Positions 8,412 through 17,285 are shown, counted from the first letter of the stretch. The stretch is 41,447 nt of DNA from Rhodoferax sp. OV413 (GCA_945861785.1 CAMAWD010000058.1:1-41447), one strand, 5' to 3'. Translations and numbers: made by a program. Notes: generated by a model not told the origin, from the sequence alone.

Positions 8412-8798
8412 TCAACGGTCTCCGCTGTCAACAGCATCCACAAACTGCCGAACCCAACTGAGCAATTCCAGCGCTTCGTCGGTGTAGCGCAGGTAGTCGC
8501 GTGATTCGCCGCGTTGAAGCAACTCCATGAACTTGGGAAATAGCTGACCACCTTGACCCGCTTTGAGGTCTTGCCCTGCAAGCCGCTTCGACAAGCCGCG
8601 AATCAGGTCGTCAAGCAACTGCCGATGCGCGCCGCCCTTGCCGTTGTAAAACGCCAGCGTCGGCATCAGCCCGCTGTTCATGATGAGCGCAGGCGCACCC
8701 TTGGCCAGATTCTTGTATTCCTTGCCGTGCTGCTGCATGCTGGTCGTGGCATAGCCCCAAGCCAGCGCCGCGCGCTGTTGATCAAGTGTTTGTGCCAT
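8412..8798 (-). CDS. cmr5: Cmr5, small helical subunit of the Cmr complex
   Basis: Cmr5 (Cas11-type) forms the minor filament of the type III-B complex and helps hold the target RNA. The 128-aa product is almost entirely helical. It has the family-typical start (QTLDQQRAALAWGYA), a central NLAKGAPALIMNSGLMPTLAF stretch and C-terminal leucine-rich helices (DEALELLSWVRQFVDAV). Length is normal. Unusually, its start codon lies inside the end of the vapC gene (17-bp overlap) instead of following cmr4. Its translation may therefore depend on ribosomes that have just finished the toxin. cmr6 follows after a single base. Confidence 0.88.
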   Translation of the reverse strand: MAQTLDQQRAALAWGYATTSMQQHGKEYKNLAKGAPALIMNSGLMPTLAFYNGKGGAHRQLLDDLIRGLSKRLAGQDLKAGQGGQLFPKFMELLQRGESRDYLRYTDEALELLSWVRQFVDAVDSGDR

Positions 8799-9216
8799 GT
8801 GGCTCCCCAATGTTGATGACATCGATGTGGCCTTCTGCCGCCTTGGCCAGCCTTTCGTCGTTCGTCCAGAACTGATCACACCCTGCGTAGATGGCCGTCG
8901 CGAGGTGCAGGGCATCGGGCGTCTTGACCCTGTGCCGCACGCGCAATTGGGTTGCAAGCTCAAATACCAACTTGTTCATTGGGACAGTTTGACTTGAAAA
9001 AGCAGCGAAGTAACCCTCAAAGCTGGCCAACGTGGCCTGGTCTTGCTCGCGCATGGGTCTTACGCGCACTTCCATGAGCAGCAGCTCATTGATGACGCAA
9101 TGCACTTTTGGTTGACCTTGGGCATCAGTCATCCGCTGCCGAATGCCCTGGTAATAAGGGGCAACTTTTTCCACGAAGTAGATGGTGGCGTTGGTGTCGA
9201 GATAGATGCACAACAT
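8782..9216 (-). CDS. VapC-type PIN ribonuclease toxin inside the cmr operon
   Basis: The 144-aa product is a complete PIN domain with all four acidic positions visible: LDTNATIYFVE near the start, NELLLMEVRV in the middle, TPDALHLATAI, and FWTNDERL near the end. PIN toxins cut tRNA, rRNA or mRNA in a Mg-dependent way. The gene lies one base after its antitoxin and overlaps cmr5 by 17 bp, so it is physically inside the cmr4-cmr5 junction. The ATG at 9216 is preferred; the longer upstream frame runs through the antitoxin. It is unrelated in detail to the broken vapC near 5.6 kb. The tight packing argues against a recent random insertion and suggests a stable part of the operon. Confidence 0.88.
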   Translation of the reverse strand: MLCIYLDTNATIYFVEKVAPYYQGIRQRMTDAQGQPKVHCVINELLLMEVRVRPMREQDQATLASFEGYFAAFSSQTVPMNKLVFELATQLRVRHRVKTPDALHLATAIYAGCDQFWTNDERLAKAAEGHIDVINIGEPHGTNT

Positions 9217-9217
9217 G

Positions 9218-9478
9218 TCAATCGCTCCAGCCCTCGCGCTCTTCGCGAATCTGCCGTCCCACATCCTCGGGGCTGCGCCCACTCGCTGGCTGCGTGTCAT
9301 GCCAAGCGAGGTACTCCGCGATACTGGCAAACTGTGGATACGTGGGCTGGCTGGGAGTGGTGCGTGCTTCCGGGAACAGCACGATGACTTGCGCCAGGCC
9401 TGTAGGCGCGTCCGCAGGCAGTTCCACGGTGATGGTGTGCGAAGGGGGTACGCGACGCTCAAATTGATAGGCTTGCAT
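9218..9478 (-). CDS. VapB-type antitoxin, partner of the embedded PIN toxin
   Basis: This 86-aa protein precedes the PIN toxin by one base and so is its likely antitoxin. The N-terminal half forms beta strands (QAYQFERRV, HTITVELPAD, AQVIVLFPE), as in small swapped-hairpin-like antitoxins. The C-terminal half is polar, ending in EDVGRQIREEREGWSD, a helical region suited to wrapping the toxin. The exact DNA-binding family is not clear to me. The ATG at 9478 has a good AGGAG eight bases upstream; a TTG two codons earlier is ignored. It begins 12 bases after cmr4 ends, leaving little space for a separate promoter. Expression may therefore depend on cmr transcription, with ribosome entry at its own site. 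Confidence 0.78.
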   Translation of the reverse strand: MQAYQFERRVPPSHTITVELPADAPTGLAQVIVLFPEARTTPSQPTYPQFASIAEYLAWHDTQPASGRSPEDVGRQIREEREGWSD

Positions 9479-9489
9479 GGTCAAGACTC

Positions 9490-10458
9490 CTAACTCTTGG
9501 AATGAACAGATTGCACCATCACCAACCCGCGCCCGGTGGTGGCGTCGCCGCCAATCTGCAGCAGTTTGCCACCGATGCCCGGTAGCCCATTGGCTTGCCC
9601 CGCAAAAACATGGGCCAGCACTTCCGGCGCATCAAGCAGCGCAGCCGACTCAGTGCTGCGGCTGTTCTTTTTGAAGCGCTCGATGCTGGCCTGTGCCAGG
9701 CCCACCATCAGTGTTTCGGGCGGCAGATTTTCGACATAAAACAAACCACCGTCGGATGCTGTGCCCGAGTCGTCATCAATGCGCACATGCGGCTCCACCA
9801 CCATGGCATGGCGGGCGAAGTGGGCAAAGTCGGTGTCATGCAACAGCACCAAATCGGTCTTGAACTTGTCGGCAAAGAAGCTGTTGCCATCGCCACTCAA
9901 GGCGCGGGAGGCAATCCATTGGGCAATTGCTGTGAGCTTGTCGTCCACCTCGGTGGGGAATTCAAATGCCTCCAGAATGAGCTGCTTGCTCTTGTCGGCT
10001 TTGTCCAGCAACAGGTTGGTACTGGCGGCTGATGCCTTGTCCGCGGCTGCCGCAGGCACAGACCAATCCACCACCATAGCCGTTTGGGTAGCCAGGCGGT
10101 GCAGCCGGGCCAGTGCCAGCGGGCTGGTGACATAGGCAAAGCCGCCTTTGAGCGAACGCACGGGCAGCGCAACCAGTTGCGCGTCGCTCAAGCTCAAAGC
10201 GCCGGCAAAGTCGGATGCACCAGTATCAGGGCCGAAGATGCGGTTGATCAATCCGTTGGGCTTGTCGCCCTCGCCGCGCGGCCATGCGCGGTTGAAATGG
10301 TGGCGCAAAGCGCCTTTCAAACCACTGCCCGCAAACATGGGGTGCTTGGTATGCACCTCGCGCTGAATGGGGCTGTCAATCGCACCAATGGCGCTGCCTG
10401 CGCCCATGTGGACGGGGCTGACGGCGTAGTAAAAAACGAGTTGGGATGCTTCAAACAT
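9490..10458 (-). CDS. cmr4: Cmr4, backbone and target-RNA nuclease subunit
   Basis: Cmr4 (Cas7-type) forms the repeated backbone of the Cmr complex and cuts bound target RNA at 6-nt intervals. The 322-aa product shows the diagnostic N-terminal block HMGAGSAIGAIDSPIQRE, with the catalytic Asp at residue 28, followed by GSGLKGALRHHF. A C-terminal glycine-rich segment (LLQIGGDATTGRGLV) is also typical. Target cleavage should therefore be intact. A GAGGA element lies before the ATG. The 41-bp spacer to cmr3 is AT-rich. Downstream the operon is interrupted by the VapBC pair before cmr5. Confidence 0.93.
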   Translation of the reverse strand: MFEASQLVFYYAVSPVHMGAGSAIGAIDSPIQREVHTKHPMFAGSGLKGALRHHFNRAWPRGEGDKPNGLINRIFGPDTGASDFAGALSLSDAQLVALPVRSLKGGFAYVTSPLALARLHRLATQTAMVVDWSVPAAAADKASAASTNLLLDKADKSKQLILEAFEFPTEVDDKLTAIAQWIASRALSGDGNSFFADKFKTDLVLLHDTDFAHFARHAMVVEPHVRIDDDSGTASDGGLFYVENLPPETLMVGLAQASIERFKKNSRSTESAALLDAPEVLAHVFAGQANGLPGIGGKLLQIGGDATTGRGLVMVQSVHSKS

Positions 10459-10499
10459 GCGGGGTCCTCAAGTGGTCGCGACAGCAAAAATAATAGGTT

Positions 10500-11768
10500 T
10501 CAATTCCAGGCCGCGAGCAAGGCGCGGTTGTAGCCTTCGGCACGGCGCATTTGTTGCAAGGTGTCGAGATCATCGGGCCAAAGCCCTTGGGCCACCCACG
10601 CGGCAAGCTTGCCAGCGTCGCCAGCAAACTCGTCAAACCAATACACGCTGCCTGCGGGTGCGGCGGCTTGGGCTGGCTTGGGCTTCCATTGGTACAAGTC
10701 CCAGCCGCTCACCACGTCGCGGCGACCCAGCGCGGCGCAGGCCAGGCGGGCGCTAAAACCAAAACCATTGCTGTGCAAACGGTAGCTGCCACCCTGCTCT
10801 GTCACACCGTCGGGCAACCAACCTTGGCCAAACAGCGCCGGGGTCTGCAGCACCAAGCGAAACTGCTTTTTTGCGCCTGGCACGTTGGCAACAGTGGGCG
10901 CAGCAAATGCCACCTTGCGGTAATACGCACTGCGGCCATCGCCACCCAGGCGCAGCAAGCCTGTATCGGGCAGCAGGTTTGCCACGCCTTCCAACCCGAC
11001 CAGAAAGCCGGTGCTGGCAAACGGGCCTTGACCCGCGCTGGGGCTGAAAGCAAAACCTTCGGTGGTGTAAATCTGCCCTTCTTCTGCCGTACGTGCATCG
11101 GCATTCAGGCCAATACCCAAGCGCGGATCGTGTTGGTAGATGCGCTTGCTTTCAATGCTGTGCGCTTTGTCAGTCACTTGGCCATGCAGGTGTTGGGCCA
11201 GGCCTTTGCCGCGCAGAAACACACCGCCTTGCGGCTTCTCTTGCTTTGCCGATACCAGCGTGGCACGCAGAGGCAGGTCGCCGGCGGACTGCACGCCTGT
11301 GCGGGGCGCGCGTGGCTCCAGGGTGGCAAAGTTGCTGCCCAGCATAACCAGATCGGCTGGTAGTGGCGTAATGGCTTCGGGCAATGTGCTGCCACCCGCA
11401 TCGCCGGCCAAAGACAGCCAGGTAATGCGAAAGTCACCCGGCACCGCGGGCGTGCCAAGGCATTGGGCCAGGTTCGAATCGGTGCAGTGGCCCTGGGTCA
11501 AAAATGCGGTGAGCTGCGTTGCGCTTTTGCCCAAGAGTGCCGAGCGAAACGCCCCGGCGAACAGAGAGGGCGGTGGCGGCATCATGGATGCGCCATGTTC
11601 ACCACTGTCGCCAAAGGCCAGGTTGCCGCGCACGAACAGGCTGTCCGTGGGGCGCACGTAGTAATACGTGGTGGTAATCGTCGTGGTGCTTGTGTTGGCT
11701 GTGCTCATCAGGGAACCTCCATGCTGCGCATTGCGGAATTCGCCCTTGGGACGGCCCTGCGGGCTCAT
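10500..11768 (-). CDS. cmr3: Cmr3, Cas5-type subunit holding the crRNA 5' tag
   Basis: Cmr3 pairs with Cas10/Cmr2 and binds the 5' handle of the crRNA. The 422-aa product contains the family N-terminal motif YYYVRPTDSLFVRGNLAFG, then MMPPPPSLFAGAFRSALL, followed by a long mixed region and a glycine-rich GRSAYYRKVAF segment. Two starts are credible. The ATG at 11768 overlaps the cas10 stop (ATGA) with AGGAGG upstream. An ATG at 11708, with GGAGG seven bases before it, begins closer to the conserved domain. I list the first because coupled overlaps are the rule in this operon; the second would drop 20 non-conserved residues. Confidence 0.9.
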   Translation of the reverse strand: MSPQGRPKGEFRNAQHGGSLMSTANTSTTTITTTYYYVRPTDSLFVRGNLAFGDSGEHGASMMPPPPSLFAGAFRSALLGKSATQLTAFLTQGHCTDSNLAQCLGTPAVPGDFRITWLSLAGDAGGSTLPEAITPLPADLVMLGSNFATLEPRAPRTGVQSAGDLPLRATLVSAKQEKPQGGVFLRGKGLAQHLHGQVTDKAHSIESKRIYQHDPRLGIGLNADARTAEEGQIYTTEGFAFSPSAGQGPFASTGFLVGLEGVANLLPDTGLLRLGGDGRSAYYRKVAFAAPTVANVPGAKKQFRLVLQTPALFGQGWLPDGVTEQGGSYRLHSNGFGFSARLACAALGRRDVVSGWDLYQWKPKPAQAAAPAGSVYWFDEFAGDAGKLAAWVAQGLWPDDLDTLQQMRRAEGYNRALLAAWN

Positions 11769-14700
11769 GCGTTGGCCTCCTCGCGTTGGTCTGGCACTTG
11801 GGCATCGCGCTTGGTTTGCCTTGCTTTGTCCTGGAAGCTGCGGGCCTCGCGGGCGAAGAATTCACTCGTGACCAGGACGTTATCAATCGCGGTTTTGGGG
11901 TGCGCAGGTTGCATCACATCGCACACAAAATCCACCACCTGGCGAGCCAGCTCGGCACTGCCGCTTTGGCGCTTGAACTGGTAGGCCAGTGAGGACGCCA
12001 TTTGCGCCCTCCACACTGCACTCTTCGCATCTTTGGCATCGTCAGTCAACCCTTCAAACCACAGCTGCGCCTTGTAAATCGCACCACGTGAAAAGTCAGT
12101 CAACGCCAGTTGCTCGGCCAGTTGCTTCATCAATGCCAGGGCGCTGTGTGCTGTGTCGGGCTGCTGCGTGCTTGTATTCACAGGCCACCACGGGCTGGTG
12201 ACGTTGACCTCACCACCCCCGCGCTTGAGCACGCGCAGGCAGAAAGCATCGCGATTGGTATCTTCGCCCTTGCCATTTTTGGCCCGCGGGGTGTTCTTGG
12301 CCCTGCTCTCCGCCGCACGTAACTCGCGCAACACCATGCCCAGCGGTGCGCTGTGGTGCGCCACGACCGCGCCCATGGAGGCCGTGGCTTTGTGGCCCAT
12401 CAGCGTCATCAGGCGGCGTGCAGAAAATCGATCATCGGCAATGCGCCGCCCGGGAAGCAAGCCAAAGCCCTTGGCGAGTAGCAGCTTGTGTGGCGTGGCA
12501 CTACCGCCGGGCTGCAAGGTGCCAATGCGCTCGCCCAACTGCATCGCATCGCTGGGCGCAATGCCGCTGTAGGCCAGGCGCAGCAACTGCATGCAGTCAA
12601 ACAAATCATCCACAGCCACCAGCGCCAGCACATCGTCGCCTCCGGCGTAGAGCAACTTGCCTTTGCAGCAGTCTTCCACCACATGGCGGGCCAGGTGCGT
12701 GGAGAAGTCGTTCAGGGCTTGCGAGATGGCCCCATGGCGACCGGGCGACACCGGCCGTTTGGTGTCAAGGTATTGGCGCAGGGCTTCGCGTTGCTCTTTT
12801 TGATGCTTCTCGCGCATTACCTGGTTCTGCAATTCAGCCAGAACACTGCTGTGCCAAGTCTCGCGGTACTTCAGTTTGTAGTCGTCTTCATTCCCTGCCA
12901 GCCAGCCACCCATGCGGTCGCCGTCCATCAGGATGAGGGCGTAGTAGGTTTCAGGTCGGCTGTCGCCCAGAAGTTGGCGAATGGTGCTGTCCAGGTGGTA
13001 ACCACCATCGGTCGCATCTTGCCCGGCCTCTAGCAGTGCAGGCAAACGCTTGAGCGTGTCCAACTGGTTTTGTGGCAAGCGGTGCAGCTTGCCCATCAGC
13101 GACTTGGGTAGGGTTACCGCTTCGTATTCAGCCGCTGGCCCGGCCAATACCAGCAAGGCCGCCTGTTGCGCGCTGGTCATGGGGTGTTCGGCGTCCACCA
13201 ACTTCTCCAGCGTGGTGGACAAAGCCAGCGCATGCGTGCTGACCACAAAGCGGCGCACCGTGCCGCCAGTGAGATCGCCAATGCGCTCGGCAAACATCGT
13301 GGGCCACAGGCGTTTGAGCGTGGCAATGGCACCCAGGTGCTCGCCGGGTTTGACCCACGACTTCTTCTTTTTGGCAAGCTGGCCCCATACGCTCTTTGCT
13401 TCCCGGTCTTTGCGGTTCAGGCCCAGCAAGCTGCGGTCGTGGGTGAGCCATTCAGCCTCGCCCGTCAGGGTGCAGCGGTGGCCTTCTTCCAGCAGCGCAG
13501 CAAAGGGCCGGGTGGCCTTGGCGGCACCCAAAGAGCGCTCGGCCAGCTCGTACACGGCGGGGTAGAGGATGCCGGTGTTGGGCGCCCAGAACTGCAAGCC
13601 GTCGAGTTTGAGTTCTCTGGTCAGCACCTTCCAGGTTGCATCTTGGAACACGCCTTGTTTTTTGAGGTCGGGATGAATCTGGTCGAGAGCGGCATGCAGT
13701 TGCCGGCTGGCCGCACCGACGTCTTTGTAGCCGTTCAAAAATGCGTCGGTGTCGGCCGTGTGTACGCCGTTCACGGGCCAGGTGGCTGCCGCCCAATAGG
13801 CCTCTGGAAAGCCCTTTAGCTGTTGATCGATTTGCGCGTGGGTGGCATCGGTCATGGGCACACCAGCGGCCTCGAACGCAAGTTTGGCCGCTTCACGTGC
13901 CCAAGTTTTTGCTGCGTTTTTGATAGCCGCTACCGCACGTTCTGCAAGAGCCTCTGCCTGCCTGGACGGCACGATCGCCATGAACTTGTTGGGCAAACTC
14001 GCGGCAAACAATGGGTTGGTGTCGCTGCGGTCGGCCAGCAACTCGGAGTCGATGTTCTCAAACAATTGCACAAAGGCATCACCGCCCACGTCGCGTTGCA
14101 TCAACCACTGGTCCACCACCGGCACGCCACGCAGAGCGGGGAACACCATGCAATCCGGCCCCAGGTGGTTGACGATGGGCTTCATGGCCTCCCACACCAA
14201 GCTGGAGAGCAGGTGCGACCCGGCCCACAAATCGGATGTGGAGCGGGCCTGCCCGATGAAACCCTGCACCGGCCCAAAGCTCATCACCAGTAGCGCGGGT
14301 TGGTCTGGCCCTTGTTCATCACCCACCAGTGCAGTGTGAATGGCCGACACCGTGTCGACATGCGACCAGATGCTGTGGTCAGGCGTGCGGGAGTCGGCGG
14401 GCAGCATGTTCCACAGGGCGCCTAACTGGTCTGCATCTTTGCCCGCCTCGGGGCCGAAGCGCCAGAAAGCCAGGAAGGTCTTGCGCAGGTCTTCATCGTC
14501 TTCCTGGATCAGGCTTTGGAAGTGGTCTTGGCTGACAGCCTTGATGTTGTCTACGCCGATGTCCAGATTCAGCGGCCCCAGCTTCAGGCACTCGCCCGAG
14601 AGGGGGTGAATCAGTTCCGGCTCTTTGGTGAAGTGGACAGACTCGAACTTGGGGTAGCGCTTGGCATCGTCCCCACGCGGCCAGTTGGGGCGATCGGCGG

Positions 14701-14944
14701 CGGCGGCTAAACAATCCGCTATGTGGACTGACTTGTCTTGTTTCAGTTTGTCGTAATTGAGTTCTATCCATTGACCGTTCTCTTTACGCATTGCTGGACG
14801 CGTCGGCATCCCCAGTGCCCTGCCAACTTCGACAATGCTGCCGCCCTCATGGCCGACAGGATCGCGCATGAGCACGAGTTGTTTTTCAGCCGGGTCGTGC
14901 AGCCATGCGCCGAGTTTTTTGGTGTAGTCGGTTTTGTGCGTCAT
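11765..14944 (-). CDS. cmr2: Cas10 (Cmr2), cyclic oligoadenylate synthetase of the type III-B complex
   Basis: Cas10 is the signalling subunit. On target RNA binding its Palm domain converts ATP into cyclic oligoadenylate, the second messenger for CARF effectors. The 1059-aa product begins with the Cmr2-type HD-like motif (LGAWLHDPAEK, His16-Asp17). The first Palm acidic pair is in LILMDGD (residues 674-676), and the GGDD cyclase motif stands intact in LLYAGGDDVLAL (residues 768-771). C-terminal helices follow. The cyclase is therefore probably active; DNase activity of the HD domain is less certain, as this domain is often degenerate in type III-B. cmr1 lies 2 bp upstream and cmr3 overlaps downstream. 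Length is at the upper end for the family. Confidence 0.95.
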   Translation of the reverse strand: MTHKTDYTKKLGAWLHDPAEKQLVLMRDPVGHEGGSIVEVGRALGMPTRPAMRKENGQWIELNYDKLKQDKSVHIADCLAAAADRPNWPRGDDAKRYPKFESVHFTKEPELIHPLSGECLKLGPLNLDIGVDNIKAVSQDHFQSLIQEDDEDLRKTFLAFWRFGPEAGKDADQLGALWNMLPADSRTPDHSIWSHVDTVSAIHTALVGDEQGPDQPALLVMSFGPVQGFIGQARSTSDLWAGSHLLSSLVWEAMKPIVNHLGPDCMVFPALRGVPVVDQWLMQRDVGGDAFVQLFENIDSELLADRSDTNPLFAASLPNKFMAIVPSRQAEALAERAVAAIKNAAKTWAREAAKLAFEAAGVPMTDATHAQIDQQLKGFPEAYWAAATWPVNGVHTADTDAFLNGYKDVGAASRQLHAALDQIHPDLKKQGVFQDATWKVLTRELKLDGLQFWAPNTGILYPAVYELAERSLGAAKATRPFAALLEEGHRCTLTGEAEWLTHDRSLLGLNRKDREAKSVWGQLAKKKKSWVKPGEHLGAIATLKRLWPTMFAERIGDLTGGTVRRFVVSTHALALSTTLEKLVDAEHPMTSAQQAALLVLAGPAAEYEAVTLPKSLMGKLHRLPQNQLDTLKRLPALLEAGQDATDGGYHLDSTIRQLLGDSRPETYYALILMDGDRMGGWLAGNEDDYKLKYRETWHSSVLAELQNQVMREKHQKEQREALRQYLDTKRPVSPGRHGAISQALNDFSTHLARHVVEDCCKGKLLYAGGDDVLALVAVDDLFDCMQLLRLAYSGIAPSDAMQLGERIGTLQPGGSATPHKLLLAKGFGLLPGRRIADDRFSARRLMTLMGHKATASMGAVVAHHSAPLGMVLRELRAAESRAKNTPRAKNGKGEDTNRDAFCLRVLKRGGGEVNVTSPWWPVNTSTQQPDTAHSALALMKQLAEQLALTDFSRGAIYKAQLWFEGLTDDAKDAKSAVWRAQMASSLAYQFKRQSGSAELARQVVDFVCDVMQPAHPKTAIDNVLVTSEFFAREARSFQDKARQTKRDAQVPDQREEANA

Positions 14945-14946
14945 GA

Positions 14947-16077
14947 TTAGCCCTTGCGGATACGGATGAGCAGCGTGGGGCTTTGTGCATTCAGAAATTT
15001 ATGCACTTGCTGCCAGACTGCCACTTGGTCTTTGATTTCGGGCGGGCGAACGCTGCTGCGCTCAAAAAATGCCAGGGGCATAGCACTGGGAAAATGCGTG
15101 ATGAGGCCAAAATATTTCCCATCTTTGCTCTTCGCTACCTTGAAGCGCATCTGGCTGGCGAGACGCGCATTGGGCAACCCTGCCAAACCGTGGTTGGTGA
15201 CCGGATAAGCCAATATATGCCTGTCCTCAACCCGGCTGTGCGGGGCACCACTGTTGAGCTTGAACTGGGTACGGAAACCAATTTTCAGTGCGGCGAGTTG
15301 CTCCATGACCAGCCGCCAATGGTCGAATCCGACGTAGGCGGTTTTCCCCTCCTTCACGGTACTGCCCGCAACCACACGCCAAACTGCGGGCCGTCCATCG
15401 GTACACAAGCCCACGGCGTGGGGCCAGTCACTTGCAAGCCGATCACCCAAAGCGTTCTCTACACTGCGCAGTGGCGATTGCTCTGACAGCTTGGAGTCAC
15501 AGAGTTCGGCCCAGCCCAGAATGCCTTCGCCTTCGATTTGCAAAGAACCCCAGCCGTTGCGAGCACGGGAGCCCAGCGTGCCAAACCAGGCTGCGAGTTG
15601 CATCGCCCTGCAAAGCGTTGGCTCTTCGGATTTGGGTAAACGCAGTTTAAAAGTGACTGCCGTGGCTTCGGGCGCGATGGCGTTTCGATTGCCCGAGGTG
15701 GTGACGGGGCCAAACCCCAGATAGACACTCGTCCCAATCGGGCGAAGTTGTCCGGTTTGTCTATCTTTGACTTCTGGGTGTTGGTGGGTAGCCATCCTGG
15801 GAAGCTCAGTCAACGCACCCGCATCCCAACCCGATAAACGCAGTTGTACCTTTGAACGACCACCGCCCTCATCATCCCCGGCGCTGCCAAACAGCTCGTT
15901 TTCAAGTTTCAGAAGCGCACGGTGGTCATAGCCAACATCCGGCGCCTTCACCACCCTCCACCACTGCCGCAACAAAGCCTTGAACGGCGGCGTGCGCCAT
16001 TGCGCCTGCTGCTCCGCGTTGCCCAGAAACGCGGGTGTGTTGAAGCTGACCTGGTAGGTCAATTCACGCATCGTCAT
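14947..16077 (-). CDS. cmr1: Cmr1, Cas7-like end subunit of the Cmr complex
   Basis: Cmr1 is a RAMP protein at the end of the Cmr filament that contacts the 3' part of the crRNA and target. The 376-aa product has the expected N-terminal RAMP strand (LTYQVSFNTPAFLG), the conserved RTPPFKALLRQWWR segment (residues 28-41), and the glycine-rich loop FGTLGSRARNGWGSLQIEG (residues 165-183). I place the start at the ATG that overlaps the upstream CARF stop by one base (TGATG), with GGAG eight bases before it. A GTG three codons earlier is possible. The gene is intact and directly precedes cas10. Confidence 0.92.
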   Translation of the reverse strand: MTMRELTYQVSFNTPAFLGNAEQQAQWRTPPFKALLRQWWRVVKAPDVGYDHRALLKLENELFGSAGDDEGGGRSKVQLRLSGWDAGALTELPRMATHQHPEVKDRQTGQLRPIGTSVYLGFGPVTTSGNRNAIAPEATAVTFKLRLPKSEEPTLCRAMQLAAWFGTLGSRARNGWGSLQIEGEGILGWAELCDSKLSEQSPLRSVENALGDRLASDWPHAVGLCTDGRPAVWRVVAGSTVKEGKTAYVGFDHWRLVMEQLAALKIGFRTQFKLNSGAPHSRVEDRHILAYPVTNHGLAGLPNARLASQMRFKVAKSKDGKYFGLITHFPSAMPLAFFERSSVRPPEIKDQVAVWQQVHKFLNAQSPTLLIRIRKG

Positions 16078-17249
16078 CAATTCCACTCCCCATTGGCCAC
16101 GTCACCAACAAAGCGTACCGCCTCCGGCACCAAACGCAATTGGTATTTGCGCGGCCGCGTCCCACCATCGTCAATCCGATACGCCGCAGCAGCCGGCCCC
16201 AGCGCCGCGACCAGCCGCTTTTCCAGCTTGGACTTGCGCACCGAAAAGTACTCGCCATCCATGCCGTCACGCAGCGCGCGCTCGGTGCCTTCGATGTCGG
16301 CCAGTTTGCCGGTGATGGCCCGGTATTCGCGCAGGTAACTTTCGGCCCAGGCGCGGTCCCCGACACCTTTGGACGGCGCTTCCAACGCACCCAGCCCCAG
16401 CTTCAAGCGCCGCGCGAACACGGCCAGCAGCGCCAGTTCGGCGGGCGGCAAGACCATCTCCTGTGCACCCGCGCTGATGCGCTGGCGCGCCAGGTCCAGC
16501 ACCAGTTGGGGCGGGGCCAGGGCGGCGCGCGCAGCAGCCACCGTGTCGTTGAAACTCGCCTGCCCGGACAACAAGGCCGTGGGCAGGCCGTGGCGCAGGC
16601 TCACGAAAGGGATGTCGGCCAGCGTCACCTGTGCAGTGGCGGTGTCGGCCAGTTGCCCATCGCGCGTTTGCAGCACGCGGCTGTAGGGCGTAGGGTAGAA
16701 AAATTCGTAGCTCGATTCGAACGGCTCGCTCACCAGCACATGGCTCAGACGGTCTTGCGCCCGGCCATACAGCGACAGTGCGTAACCCAGGTAGAAACCC
16801 ATGGTCTTGCGCCCGCCGGCTATGGACGCATGCAGCGCGCAATGCGGGTCCGCCGTGATGCTGCGCACCTGCGCCGTAATGAAGTCGGCCGCCGCCTGGT
16901 TGTCTTGCGGGCTGCGAATGTCGTCCAGCGGCTGGCCCTGGGCGCCACGTACCACGTGGATATGGCTGCGATCGAACCGCACGCCGGGCAGGTGGTAATC
17001 GGCACACAGCCGGTGAAACCAGCCCAGGTCGTCGCTCAGCAGGGAGAGTTCGGCCCGGCGCGCACCCTCCGCGCTGGTAATGAGATGCACCTCGGTAGGA
17101 ACGAAAGGTGCATGCTCATCGGCGGCCAATGCGTACAGGGTCTCGGTGACCACCTGCGGCGTGAGGCCGCTGACTGCCAGCAAGACACGCCTTGGAAATG
17201 CGGACGGTTCCGAAGTGGCCGGCAAACTGGTAGGTGCGTCTTGGTTCAT
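16077..17249 (-). CDS. CARF protein of the NE0113/SSO2081-like family (TIGR02584)
   Basis: This is the first gene of the cmr operon. The 390-aa protein has an N-terminal CARF fold: LLAVSGLTPQVVTETLYAL (Ser27), a HLITSAEGARRAEL strand-helix, and the family signature ASIAGGRKTMGFYLGYAL (Lys148). The family shares this CARF module with the Sulfolobus protein SSO2081, a ring nuclease that linearises cyclic tetra-adenylate using a Ser and a Lys. The matching residues here make ring-nuclease or cOA-sensing activity plausible. The C-terminal 200 residues are helical, with a charged end that could bind nucleic acid; no HEPN or other nuclease motif is visible. A regulator is the main alternative. The ATG at 17249 is chosen, as the longer frame overlaps the MFS gene. 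Confidence 0.85.
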   Translation of the reverse strand: MNQDAPTSLPATSEPSAFPRRVLLAVSGLTPQVVTETLYALAADEHAPFVPTEVHLITSAEGARRAELSLLSDDLGWFHRLCADYHLPGVRFDRSHIHVVRGAQGQPLDDIRSPQDNQAAADFITAQVRSITADPHCALHASIAGGRKTMGFYLGYALSLYGRAQDRLSHVLVSEPFESSYEFFYPTPYSRVLQTRDGQLADTATAQVTLADIPFVSLRHGLPTALLSGQASFNDTVAAARAALAPPQLVLDLARQRISAGAQEMVLPPAELALLAVFARRLKLGLGALEAPSKGVGDRAWAESYLREYRAITGKLADIEGTERALRDGMDGEYFSVRKSKLEKRLVAALGPAAAAYRIDDGGTRPRKYQLRLVPEAVRFVGDVANGEWN

Positions 17250-17285
17250 GCCGGTCAGTGTAGGCGGGCCATCCCGCCCGGCGGC
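17250..17285 (-). promoter_or_regulatory. Possible cmr operon promoter with inverted repeat in the spacer
   Basis: On the minus strand a TACACT hexamer (17262-17257) stands 7 bases before the first start codon of the cmr operon, the same spacing as the TACAAT elements before dnaE and uvrD. Immediately upstream lies a perfect 6-bp inverted repeat (ggcggg-ccat-cccgcc, 17263-17278) that fills what would be the -10/-35 spacer. It could be an operator, or the tail hairpin of the MFS gene that ends at 17321. No good -35 is visible. Confidence 0.35.

Noticed and set aside
10496-10508. Sequence near the cmr3 stop resembling a CRISPR repeat end (ggaattgaaac on the minus strand)
   Set aside because: Single copy with no spaced partners, and it is explained by the last codons and stop of cmr3.
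9490-17249. Whether the Cmr complex is catalytically dead
   Set aside because: Cas10 GGDD and the Cmr4 catalytic Asp are both present, so there is no sign of an inactive system.
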